Positions 52,773-61,512 of a stretch of 64,000 nt of DNA are shown here, in pieces. A model generated the notes under the pieces. It made no database searches. It worked only from the letters and a program-made list of their open reading frames with translations, and had not been told where the DNA came from. The position numbers and the translations under genes were made by a program. How positions within the stretch are numbered: position 1 is the first letter of the stretch; each line of letters starts with the position of its first letter. The stretch is from Bacillota bacterium (GTDB lineage: Bacteria > Bacillota > Clostridia > Acetivibrionales > DTU013), in contig JAFABI010000097.1 of NCBI GenBank assembly GCA_023426125.1, forward strand, positions 1 to 64,000. The letters run 5' to 3'.

Positions 52773-54723
52773 TTTTGAGAAATTTACAGATGTTCAGGAC
52801 AAAAGTGGCTATTTTATTAATTCATTAGGTATGAAGCTCGTTGCCATAAACTCCGGCAACTTTCTTATGGGAAGCGTCAATGGCGACTTGGACGAAAAGC
52901 CTATACATAAAGTAAAAATAAGCAGGGATTTTTATATGGGGGCATATGAAGTAACCAATAAACAATATGAAAAATATGACCCTTCACATAAGGAATTGCG
53001 GGGAAAGATGGGATTTTCAAAAACTGATAATGAAGCTGCGGTATTTATAAGCTGGCAGGACGCAACAAACTTTTGCAGATGGCTTTCGGAAAAAGAGGGG
53101 CTTCCCTATCGCCTTCCGACCGAGGCGGAATGGGAATATTCAGCCAGGGCGGGGACTGCGACCGAATATTTTACCGGAGATCGCCTGCCGGAAGTATACC
53201 ACAAAAACCAAAGGGAAAGCTGGTATCCGGAAACGGAACCGGGAAAAGTTCATCCGGGCGATGTAATGTCATTGAAAGCAGGGAATGGAGAGCCCAATGC
53301 ATGGGGGCTTTATGACATGCACGGGAATGTCGAGGAATGGTGCCTTGATTGGTATGGCCCCTACGAAGCATATGAACAGACAGACCCTATTGGAAGAGAA
53401 ACGGGTGATTTCCGCGTAATACGCGGGGGCAGCCACTCCACGGATGTATATTATCTGCGTTCTGCAAATAGGATGGGGACATTGCCCGAGGACAGACAAT
53501 GGCTGACAGGTTTCCGAATAGTCTGCGGTTTATTACCTGAAACGAAAGCTTTACCGGCTGTACCGCCTGAAAGGTACCAGCTCAACGTAATACAAAAAGA
53601 GCCGGAGAATCCGCATGAAACATATACCATGGAAAAGCCTTATTTCAGTGAGCCCCACAGGTTCGTTCTGTTGGAACCGGACGTAAAGGGACCTTTCTTT
53701 CACCATAATCATGTCCCTGCACTTGCCGAATGTCAAAATGGAGACCTGCTGGCCATATGGTTCACCTGTGAAAGAGAAGCGGGACGGGAAATGGCTTTGG
53801 CAGCAAGCCGGTTAAGATATAGTAAAACAGAATGGGAGCCTGCCTCTATTTTCTGGAACCCGCCAGACCGCAATGTAACAGGCTCTGCCCTGCTGGTTGA
53901 CGAAAAAGGCAGAATACTGCACTTCAATGGACTGGGCGCTTCATCAACATGGGCAAATCTTGCACTTGTGCTGCGTACCTCCGAGGATAACGGTGTCACT
54001 TGGTCAAAGGCGAAAATAATACATCCCGAGCATGGCTTGTGCAATATGCCGATTGCATGTGCATTTACAACAGGAGGAGGTGTCCTTGGGCTGCCCTGCG
54101 ATGCGGTTACGGGAGGAGAGGGCGGTACAATCCTCCATACAAGCAGGGATGGCGGCCAAAGCTGGGTTCGAAATGAAGGCTGGATCCTTGGAATACATGC
54201 CTCCGTAGTGGAACTGAGTGATGGAAGGCTTCTCGCCTTTGGAAGAGGGAACAAGATAAACGGCAGGATGCCCAAAAGTATATCCGGCGATATGGGTAAG
54301 ACGTGGACCCACAGTGCCAGCGAATTTCTGCCCATTACAACCGGACAGCGCGCTATCTTGAGGAAGCTAAAGGAAGGGCCGATCTTCTTTGCTTCCTTTG
54401 GTAGGGACATGATTTTTAAAGATAAATCAGGTTCGGAATTTTCAGGTTCAGGCATGTTTGCCGCATTGTCCTTTGATGAAGGAGAAACCTGGCCTGTCCG
54501 CCGGTTAATCACCTCCGGCGGTGCGGAAAGGGAATTTGACGGAGGCGCATGGACCGGAAGGTTCGTAATGTCCCCAGCCAATTCCGAGCCAAGAGGCTAC
54601 CTGACTGCGATACAGGCAAAAAACGGCATAATCCACCTTATAAGTAGTGCTCTTCACTATTCCTTCAATTATAAATGGCTGATGACGCTACCTGACACAT
54701 ACAAAACCAATGGAGGATTATGA
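52765..54723 (+). CDS. Fusion of FGE/SUMF1-like domain and sialidase-like (BNR) propeller
   Basis: A 652-aa protein. Residues 15-255 match the formylglycine-generating-enzyme fold: MKLVAINSGNFLMGS, YEVTNKQYEKY, RLPTEAEWEYSARAGT, WGLYDMHGNVEEW, RVIRGGS and TGFRIVCG. The two active-site Cys of true FGE are missing (GGSHSTDVYYLRSANR). Residues 295-640 form a sialidase-like beta-propeller with four Asp-boxes: SEDNGVTW, SRDGGQSW, SGDMGKTW and SFDEGETW. The RIPAL motif that opens real sialidases reads HVPAL here, with His 316 instead of Arg. No signal peptide is seen. The gene overlaps the lyase gene by 8 bp and the importer follows 1 bp later. Its reaction is unknown; the FGE part may bind ligand or be structural. 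Confidence 0.8.
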   Translation: MSNFEKFTDVQDKSGYFINSLGMKLVAINSGNFLMGSVNGDLDEKPIHKVKISRDFYMGAYEVTNKQYEKYDPSHKELRGKMGFSKTDNEAAVFISWQDATNFCRWLSEKEGLPYRLPTEAEWEYSARAGTATEYFTGDRLPEVYHKNQRESWYPETEPGKVHPGDVMSLKAGNGEPNAWGLYDMHGNVEEWCLDWYGPYEAYEQTDPIGRETGDFRVIRGGSHSTDVYYLRSANRMGTLPEDRQWLTGFRIVCGLLPETKALPAVPPERYQLNVIQKEPENPHETYTMEKPYFSEPHRFVLLEPDVKGPFFHHNHVPALAECQNGDLLAIWFTCEREAGREMALAASRLRYSKTEWEPASIFWNPPDRNVTGSALLVDEKGRILHFNGLGASSTWANLALVLRTSEDNGVTWSKAKIIHPEHGLCNMPIACAFTTGGGVLGLPCDAVTGGEGGTILHTSRDGGQSWVRNEGWILGIHASVVELSDGRLLAFGRGNKINGRMPKSISGDMGKTWTHSASEFLPITTGQRAILRKLKEGPIFFASFGRDMIFKDKSGSEFSGSGMFAALSFDEGETWPVRRLITSGGAEREFDGGAWTGRFVMSPANSEPRGYLTAIQAKNGIIHLISSALHYSFNYKWLMTLPDTYKTNGGL

Positions 54724-54724
54724 A

Positions 54725-55672
54725 ATGACAATACCATCAATCGCAGGCATAACAAAGGGCAAGCTTGATTTTAGTTATTTCCGGCACAGGGTGGCGGAAT
54801 GCAAATACCTTTACCTGATGTTTATACTGCCGTTAGCCTTTTACATTATATTTTGCTATGCACCCATGTACGGTATTATGATCGCCTTCAAAAAATATAA
54901 TATCATGAGAGGGATCATGGGCAGCCCATGGATTGGTATGCGCTATTTTCAGGAATTTTTAGCCGACCCGTATTTCTGGAAGCTGGTAAAGAACACCATA
55001 CTCCTGAATTTTTATAACCTGTTATTCTCTTTTCCGGCCCCAATTATTCTTGCACTTTTACTCAACGAGCTGAAAAATGAGAAATTCAAGAAATTAACAC
55101 AGTCCGTCAGCTATCTTCCACATTTCATATCTACAGTAGTCATTTGCGGTATGATAACCAATTTTTTCACAACGGACGGGGCTGTAAACAACATACTGGC
55201 ACAGCTAGGCTTTGAAAGGATTCAATTCCTGATGAAGCCGGAATGGTTCAGGCCGATTTATATCGGTTCCGGAATCTGGCAGCAGGTCGGATGGGGTTCA
55301 ATTATATATCTGGCGGCACTTGCGGGAGCAGATGTACAGCAATACGAAGCTGCATTGATCGATGGAGCCGGAAGATGGAAAAGGATGCTTCATATAACGC
55401 TGCCTGCCATCGTCCCCACGATAATGATAATGCTCATACTGGCATTGGGAAGCATCATGTCCGTAGGGTTTGAAAAAATACTTCTGTTGTACAACGGCTC
55501 AACATACGAGACGGCTGACGTAATTGCCACCTATGTTTACAGGCGCGGACTTCTGGGAAGCGATTTCAGCTATGCCACTGCAGTCGGCTTGTTCCAGTCG
55601 GTTATCGGATTGATATTCATTTCAGGGGCAAACCTGATAAGTAAGCGTGTAAGTGAAACAAGCTTGTGGTAG
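54725..55672 (+). CDS. ABC sugar importer permease, LplB type
   Basis: A 315-aa permease with the LplB pattern PMYGIMIAFKKYNIMRGIMG, SWIGMRYF-like spacing, several membrane helices and EAA loop QYEAALIDGAGRWKRMLHIT, ending ISKRVSETSLW. ATG 54725 comes one base after the stop of the fusion gene and has TGGAGG 7 nt upstream; an ATG at 54710 in the same frame overlaps that gene. It is the first permease of the third LplB/YtcP/LplA set. Confidence 0.88.
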   Translation: MTIPSIAGITKGKLDFSYFRHRVAECKYLYLMFILPLAFYIIFCYAPMYGIMIAFKKYNIMRGIMGSPWIGMRYFQEFLADPYFWKLVKNTILLNFYNLLFSFPAPIILALLLNELKNEKFKKLTQSVSYLPHFISTVVICGMITNFFTTDGAVNNILAQLGFERIQFLMKPEWFRPIYIGSGIWQQVGWGSIIYLAALAGADVQQYEAALIDGAGRWKRMLHITLPAIVPTIMIMLILALGSIMSVGFEKILLLYNGSTYETADVIATYVYRRGLLGSDFSYATAVGLFQSVIGLIFISGANLISKRVSETSLW

Positions 55673-55743
55673 AGACATCCCATAAAGGTTGAAATAATTT
55701 GACATTGCATTGCAAATAAAAGATTTGACGAGGTGCCTAGCAT

Positions 55744-56628
55744 ATGAAGCGTATAAAGCAAAGTGCAGGTTCGCAGGTATTTGATGTTTTTAACTGCATC
55801 CTGATGCTGGTTGTTATTTTTGCCACTCTTTACCCATTTTACTATATCACTATCGTTTCTTTGAGTGACGGTAAATCGGTAATGAAGGATCTGGTGAAAT
55901 TTGTCCCAATAGGTCTGAACTTTAAGTCCTACAGTATTGTCCTGAGGGATCCTTACATCGGCGGCGCGTATTTGAATACCATTCTGTATACTTCTGTTGG
56001 AACCTTTGTAAATGTGCTTTTTTCAACTTTATGTGCTTATCCGCTTTCGAGGAAAAATTTTTATGGCAGGGGGTTTTTTACGGTAATCATTGTTATCACC
56101 ATGTTTTTCTCGGGAGGCTTGATACCAACCTATCTTGTTGTCCAGAAGCTGGGATTGATCAATTCCATTTGGGCTATAGTCCTTCCGGGGGCAATCAGCA
56201 CCTATAATATGATAATCATCAGAACATTTTTTCAGGGCATACCCGTTGAATTGCATGAGTCCGCGCATATTGACGGGGCAAGCGATATCCGGATTTTTGT
56301 CCGGATCATCCTTCCTCTTTCCCTTCCGATTCTTGCAACAATGACTCTGTTCTACTCCGTGGGACATTGGAACAGCTTCTTTTCAGCTTTGATCTACCTG
56401 AATGAAAGGGAACGTTATCCGCTGCAGATTGTCCTGAGAAACATGATAGTCAACGGCGACCTGGCATCCCAGGCAAATGAAATGGGAGCGGCAACGGATT
56501 TCCTTGCAATTGATACAACCGTCAAATATGCTGTCATCATCGTTGCAACATTACCCATTTTGCTTGTATATCCCTTTGTCCAGAAATACTTTGTAAAGGG
56601 AGTGATGATAGGCTCTCTGAAAGGATAA
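55744..56628 (+). CDS. ABC sugar importer permease, YtcP type
   Basis: A 294-aa partner permease: helices such as LMLVVIFATLYPFYYITIVS, FSGGLIPTYLVVQKLGLINS, the EAA loop ELHESAHIDGASDIRIFVRI, and the C-terminal signature KYFVKGVMIGSLKG. GACGAGGTG lies before ATG 55744. It follows the first permease by 71 bp and precedes the binding lipoprotein by about 220 bp. Confidence 0.88.
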   Translation: MKRIKQSAGSQVFDVFNCILMLVVIFATLYPFYYITIVSLSDGKSVMKDLVKFVPIGLNFKSYSIVLRDPYIGGAYLNTILYTSVGTFVNVLFSTLCAYPLSRKNFYGRGFFTVIIVITMFFSGGLIPTYLVVQKLGLINSIWAIVLPGAISTYNMIIIRTFFQGIPVELHESAHIDGASDIRIFVRIILPLSLPILATMTLFYSVGHWNSFFSALIYLNERERYPLQIVLRNMIVNGDLASQANEMGAATDFLAIDTTVKYAVIIVATLPILLVYPFVQKYFVKGVMIGSLKG

Positions 56629-56847
56629 TACATAGCATAGGCAACTGTTAACCCAGGATACGCTGTATTATCCGTCTTCGGCCGGATGGCCGGACAAAAG
56701 GCTTGATTAAGGAAGCGCGGGTGTGATAATCTTTGAAAGGGGGAATCTTATGGCGTAATCAATTTCTTTCCATAAATTCAAAAAAGCTTTTCAAAACAGT
56801 GCAGGTGAAAAGAGATTTAACCGAATTTAGGAGGAGGCTATGTATTT

Positions 56848-58455
56848 ATGAAAAAGAAAATTACCAGAATAATTTCGCTGGCAGTATGCCTTGGTATGAT
56901 ACTGACTGCTTTTGCAGCGTGCGGTACCAGCAATGGCGGAAGTGACAGATCAAACACCACTGCAGCCGGCACTACGAAAACCGGATCAGCCGATATTGAG
57001 ATTTCTGGTGCAAAGGCGAAGCTTTTGGAAAAGGAGATGACCATTAAGATCATGGGCGCAGAAAATCCATCTCAGCCTTTCGCAGCAAATGCCCCGGTCT
57101 TTGACGCGATTTTTGAAAAAACAAATGTGAAGGTGGAAATGCAGATCGTACCCGGTAGCGACTATGAGCAAAAAACAAAGACCTTGATTGCTACCAACAG
57201 CATGCCCGACGCAATTATGAAAACTCCTTCCATCAAGGATTATGCAAGCTCAGGAGTCTTTTTGGCCATAAGTGATTATATCGACCAATATGCTCCCAAT
57301 TTCAAAAAACTGCAGGAACAGATTCCCGATATAAATAAATCGTATATAGACGGCAAGCTTTATGTGTTCCCGTCTCTTGCCAGGTATCAGAACAAAATGG
57401 GAAGAGTACCCATGATAAGGGCGGACTTATTGAGAGAGCTGAATTTGCAGACGCCCACATCCTTTGAAGAGTTATATACGGTATTGAAAAAAATGAAGGA
57501 AGCATATCCTGACATCTATCCCTGGTCCAACAGGAACGGCACCGGTAACCTCCTTACCTGTGTAGCATATTCAATGGGTTCCGGGCACGGTATATACTAT
57601 GATAAGGATGTGGACGGCGGCAGATATGTTTACGGCGCACTACAGCCTGAATTCAAGGAGGTGTTGTCCTATCTGAACAGAATGTACGGGGAAAAGCTGC
57701 TTGACCCCGATTATGCAGTGGCTACAGCAGACCAATGGAAGGAAAAAATGAGCAGCGGCAAGGCTTTCTTCTATTTTGACAATCCTTCCTTCGCCATCAA
57801 TTTCAACAAGGCGCTGCGGGATGAAAATACCGGGTATGGTTTTACACCGATGGAAACATTAACAAATAGCAAAGGGGAAAAAAGAAATCTGTATTACTCC
57901 GAGCATTGGATGGAGAACATGGTTATCAGCGCGGCGGTAAAACAGCCTGAAAATGTAGTGAAATTCATGGACTGGCTTTATAGCGAAGAAGGCTCGGATA
58001 TAACCAATTTCGGCGTTGAGAATAAGGATTTTACAAAATCGAATAGTGAATATACAATCTCCCCGGAGCTTATTCAAAAGCACTTGCAGGACAGCGACCC
58101 ATGGAGAGGCTATATGGGAGAGCTGGGTACAGGACTTCTTGGCTTCAGCATGTATATAGACGAAAGAACGCAATGGCCGTTTATGGCCGAGGAAACAAAG
58201 AGTTGGTATGACCTGTGGAAAAATGATAAGGCAATGGACAATTATGTATTGGATCCTGTATTTACGGTTGAAGAGACTGAAAAATTGAAAGAAATAAAGA
58301 CCAGGGTGGATACGATCATAACAAATGAATTAGATAAATTCATCCTGGGAAACAGTACGATAGACCAATTTGATTCTGTAGCAGCAAAGATTAAGGAAGC
58401 AGGAGCGCAGGAAATGGAGGAAATATACAATCTTGCGAACGGCAGACTCAACTAG
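56848..58455 (+). CDS. Sugar-binding lipoprotein, LplA type
   Basis: A 535-aa receptor: lipoprotein signal with lipobox AFAAC (Cys 25), a Gly/Ser/Thr linker, and the LplA-like domain with MTIKIMGAENPSQPFAANAP, VFDAIFEKTNVKVEMQ, RADLLRELNLQTPTSFEELY, and WMENMVISAAVKQPENVVKF late in the chain. AGGAGG lies upstream of ATG 56848; an earlier ATG at 56839 is closed by a stop codon at once. It completes the third importer set. The AraC-type membrane regulator downstream is its likely controller. Confidence 0.9.
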   Translation: MKKKITRIISLAVCLGMILTAFAACGTSNGGSDRSNTTAAGTTKTGSADIEISGAKAKLLEKEMTIKIMGAENPSQPFAANAPVFDAIFEKTNVKVEMQIVPGSDYEQKTKTLIATNSMPDAIMKTPSIKDYASSGVFLAISDYIDQYAPNFKKLQEQIPDINKSYIDGKLYVFPSLARYQNKMGRVPMIRADLLRELNLQTPTSFEELYTVLKKMKEAYPDIYPWSNRNGTGNLLTCVAYSMGSGHGIYYDKDVDGGRYVYGALQPEFKEVLSYLNRMYGEKLLDPDYAVATADQWKEKMSSGKAFFYFDNPSFAINFNKALRDENTGYGFTPMETLTNSKGEKRNLYYSEHWMENMVISAAVKQPENVVKFMDWLYSEEGSDITNFGVENKDFTKSNSEYTISPELIQKHLQDSDPWRGYMGELGTGLLGFSMYIDERTQWPFMAEETKSWYDLWKNDKAMDNYVLDPVFTVEETEKLKEIKTRVDTIITNELDKFILGNSTIDQFDSVAAKIKEAGAQEMEEIYNLANGRLN

Positions 58456-58510
58456 ACCGGCCGGTAAGTCCTTAATTTAACTCGTTATGTCAGTTGTTTG
58501 ATAAACATTC

Positions 58511-58544
58511 GATTGCCACGCTGGCTGTGCTCCTCGCAATGACA
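58511..58544. repeat. Common interspersed palindromic repeat
   Basis: GATTGCCACGCTGGCTGTGC followed by TCCTCGCAATGACA has ends (ATTGC / GCAAT) that pair, and resembles the widespread GATTGC...CTCCTCGCAATGACA repeat of bacterial genomes (from general knowledge). It lies 56 bp after the binding-protein stop codon. Confidence 0.5.
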
Positions 58545-58593
58545 ATACCTTCGGAATTGCAGCATAGCACAAAGGGTGATTTAGCATATAGCT

Positions 58594-58639
58594 GCAAAGG
58601 GTGGAGATATGGTATTATATTATTGTCTTCACCCTTTGC
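58594..58639 (+). other. Hairpin in the leader of the AraC-regulator gene
   Basis: GCAAAGGGTGGAGA (58594-58607) pairs with TCTTCACCCTTTGC (58626-58639), 13 of 14 positions, about 40 bp before the start of the regulator gene. CACAAAGGGTG at 58568-58578 repeats part of the left arm, so alternative pairing is possible. Confidence 0.55.
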
Positions 58640-58679
58640 GCTAAGGCATTGTATAAAAGTCCGAAGGGAGGGTTAATGC

Positions 58680-61025
58680 ATGGAGGGGCTGTACTATAAG
58701 TTAAGAAAAAGAGTTAATCCGCTGTTTTCCAAAATATTGCTGTACTTTCTTTCTCTTATAATTCTTGTATTCATCATGGGGGTAACTACCTATATGAATT
58801 CTGTCAGACAGATGAGGGAGGATTTCTCAGGGAAAATAATGACAAATCTCCAGACATCTGCAAATATCATTGACAATAATCTCAGAACCGCACAAGAAAT
58901 CAGTATGAACTTTTTTTATAATGAAATTGTACAATCACATTTAAAGCCTGTTAAGGACATTACAATTTCCGATCGAGTTTACCTGCCTAAAATCGGAAGC
59001 ATCATCTCCAGAAACAAAAGTCTCCTCGGTAAATTCATTGATAATATATTTGTCTATCTGGACGACCAATCCGTTTATACCAGCGAAGGAAATGCGGATT
59101 TCAATACCTATTTGTCCAAATTCTATAAATACGATAACATGGACGCCGCTTTTTGGAATAAAATGCTATACTCTAACAAATACCTTGAAATCCTGCCGCT
59201 ATCAAAAGTTACCAGGAAATATGGCAGCCCTTCCAATGTAATTCCCATCGTATACACATCAATCGTAAACGGTTACAGGATGGTAATGGTTTTAAACATA
59301 TCCGCCGATGATATCTACAAAAGCATTCAAAAAAACACCATTATATCCTCCACGGATTTTTTGGTATTGGATTCCAAAAACAGTTTTATATTTGCCAGTG
59401 AAGAAAGCTATAAAGAGGCGGACATAAAAGAAAAATTTCAAAGACCTTTCAGCGATGAAACCAGTGGGTCACGGGAATACGGCATTAATGGAAATAAGGG
59501 CCTGATTACTTTTTTGAAATCCCCGAATTATGGATGGAGCTACTACCTTTTCACTCCGATGGACGAATTCGGAAGGCATTCAGGGAATGTCCTGAATCTC
59601 ACCCTGCTTTTTTGTATAATACTGGCTGGAATAGGAGTCTTCTTCTCCTTCATCTTCACAGCAAAAATCTACAACCCCATCAGGAAAATAAGGGACACAC
59701 TCAGGGAAAATGAAGAAACAGCCCAACCTTATAAGACAGGAAGGCGGCTTGATGATTTTACTTTGATCGGCATGGGAATAAGCAGCCTTAAGGAGCAGGG
59801 AATCCAGTTCAAGATGGAACAGGAGCTGTTGTTGAACGAATATCTTGACAACTCCCTGATTTATGTAATTGAGGGCAACAAGCCGGAGCAGAAGGACATT
59901 CTTGAAAAGATCATGCAAAAGCAGCTTGGATTCCATGCGAAGGGTTATCTTTGCTGTAATGTACTTCTCCAGTTCAAGGAAGCTTTTTATAAGGATATGC
60001 AGGACGTCGACAGAATAAATATTATCAATGGTATCAAAAAAATTATTAGCGCCATAATGGAGGATTATGTCAGGCTATATGTGTTGGAATACAGGCAGAA
60101 TGTTTTTATATGCATTATTGATGCAATGGGAGGCGGAACGGAGGAACTGGTAAAAAAGGCGGCGGATATTATTATCAACTGCTTTAAATATGATATGGAG
60201 TATTGCGATATATTTATTGGGATAGGGAAGCAGTACCGTGATATCAATGGTATCGCCAAATCCTATGCGGATGCGGCAACGGCGTTAGCCAACAGGCAGA
60301 AGAGCCAGGGAATGCGTATTATAGATTCTGCCTTTCTTTCCATAGAAAACAGCGTCGACTTTTCCTTTACAGATGAAATAAAGGTTCATAATCTGCTGAG
60401 CACCGGTGATTATGGCGCTCTATGTGAATTGACGGGTGAGATCGTTAAAAATAATATTGAGAAGAGCACATCCCACGGATCTATGGTGAAGCTATTCAAA
60501 AGATTATATGATCTAGGCTTGAGCTTCCTTTCGGAAAAGGGGCTCAATAGTATGCAGACAACGATTGACAGGGAAGCTGGCATCGTGGAATATGATAACA
60601 GAATTACGATAGATTATTCCAGCACTTTGGAGTTGCTTAATGTATTTTATAAAAATATTATTGATAAAACATGCCAAAGGCATAAAAGCAGGGAAAATGA
60701 CATGGCGACTATGATAGAGGCATATGTGGAAAGCCATTACAGCAAGGATTTGTACCTTGAAAAGATTGCAGATGAAATGGGAGTATCCATCAAGCACATT
60801 TCGAAAGTATTTAAATACAAAATAGGAATCAATCTGACCGATTACATCAGCCGGATAAGAGTCGAAAAGATAAAAGAGCTCTTAAAAGATACGGATATGA
60901 ATATCGGGGATATTTCTCAGAAGGTCGGTATCTTTAGCAGGGCAACCTTTATAAGAACTTTTAAAAAGTTTGAAGGCATCACGCCAAGCGAATACAGGGA
61001 GCTATACAGGAACAATGCACAGTAA
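58680..61025 (+). CDS. Membrane-bound AraC-family regulator (YtdP-like)
   Basis: A 781-aa one-component regulator: membrane helix 1 (residues about 16-38, SKILLYFLSLIILVFIMGVT), an extracellular Cache-like sensor, membrane helix 2 (about 303-325), a HAMP-like linker, a long middle region, and a C-terminal AraC helix-turn-helix pair (DLYLEKIADEMGVSIKHISK, SQKVGIFSRATFIRTFKKFE). No receiver domain is present, so signal passes within one chain. Such proteins regulate adjacent LplABC-like importers. GGGAGGG precedes the ATG at 58680. It likely controls the set at 51819-58455 (inference). Confidence 0.9.
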   Translation: MEGLYYKLRKRVNPLFSKILLYFLSLIILVFIMGVTTYMNSVRQMREDFSGKIMTNLQTSANIIDNNLRTAQEISMNFFYNEIVQSHLKPVKDITISDRVYLPKIGSIISRNKSLLGKFIDNIFVYLDDQSVYTSEGNADFNTYLSKFYKYDNMDAAFWNKMLYSNKYLEILPLSKVTRKYGSPSNVIPIVYTSIVNGYRMVMVLNISADDIYKSIQKNTIISSTDFLVLDSKNSFIFASEESYKEADIKEKFQRPFSDETSGSREYGINGNKGLITFLKSPNYGWSYYLFTPMDEFGRHSGNVLNLTLLFCIILAGIGVFFSFIFTAKIYNPIRKIRDTLRENEETAQPYKTGRRLDDFTLIGMGISSLKEQGIQFKMEQELLLNEYLDNSLIYVIEGNKPEQKDILEKIMQKQLGFHAKGYLCCNVLLQFKEAFYKDMQDVDRINIINGIKKIISAIMEDYVRLYVLEYRQNVFICIIDAMGGGTEELVKKAADIIINCFKYDMEYCDIFIGIGKQYRDINGIAKSYADAATALANRQKSQGMRIIDSAFLSIENSVDFSFTDEIKVHNLLSTGDYGALCELTGEIVKNNIEKSTSHGSMVKLFKRLYDLGLSFLSEKGLNSMQTTIDREAGIVEYDNRITIDYSSTLELLNVFYKNIIDKTCQRHKSRENDMATMIEAYVESHYSKDLYLEKIADEMGVSIKHISKVFKYKIGINLTDYISRIRVEKIKELLKDTDMNIGDISQKVGIFSRATFIRTFKKFEGITPSEYRELYRNNAQ

Positions 61026-61512
61026 GCACTGGTGCAAATATAACTTCCGCATTAAAAACTCCCAATAGATAAATGGAAGGGAAGAAGACACAGAAGCTTA
61101 TTATTTTTGCCATTGACCTCAGACCCCTTTCAATTTTATTGTAGATTATCTGGTAGAAATAAATTCATGCGTATTGAGAAAAGGCAGGGTACTTTAAACT
61201 ATTTCTATTTTTTTATGGAACGCTAAAGGCGGAAACAGTTTTGGAATGCACCGGGAGGCCTCCGGTGCAATACCGGAAAAACAGCAGAACCGGTAAAATG
61301 GCTTATTCCTTGAAATATAAAAAAAGGATTTGGTAGCGTTGTGTTTGATATTGCAAATTATTTGACTCTGGCAGGAGTGGGACTGCTTTGTATCCTTCCT
61401 TTTATCCATCCAGGCAGCGGTTTTTGTTAACCATTTTTTAATTTTAATGTAAGAACAGAAAGGTTATCCTTACATATAGAGAACTTAGTTTATATTAATA
61501 GGTGAGTGCAAA
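61026..61512. other. Non-coding stretch with one GC-rich hairpin
   Basis: No gene is supported in these 487 bp. TGCACCGG-gaggcct-CCGGTGCA (61247-61269) forms an 8-bp stem without a U-run, and CCGG recurs at 61271-61295 (TACCGGAAAA and AACCGGT), so alternative pairings are possible. No known riboswitch core was recognised. Confidence 0.4.

Noticed and set aside
53733..54581. A 282-codon open frame antisense to the FGE-sialidase fusion
   Set aside because: Pro/Ser-rich sequence without motifs, opposite a gene with four Asp-boxes.
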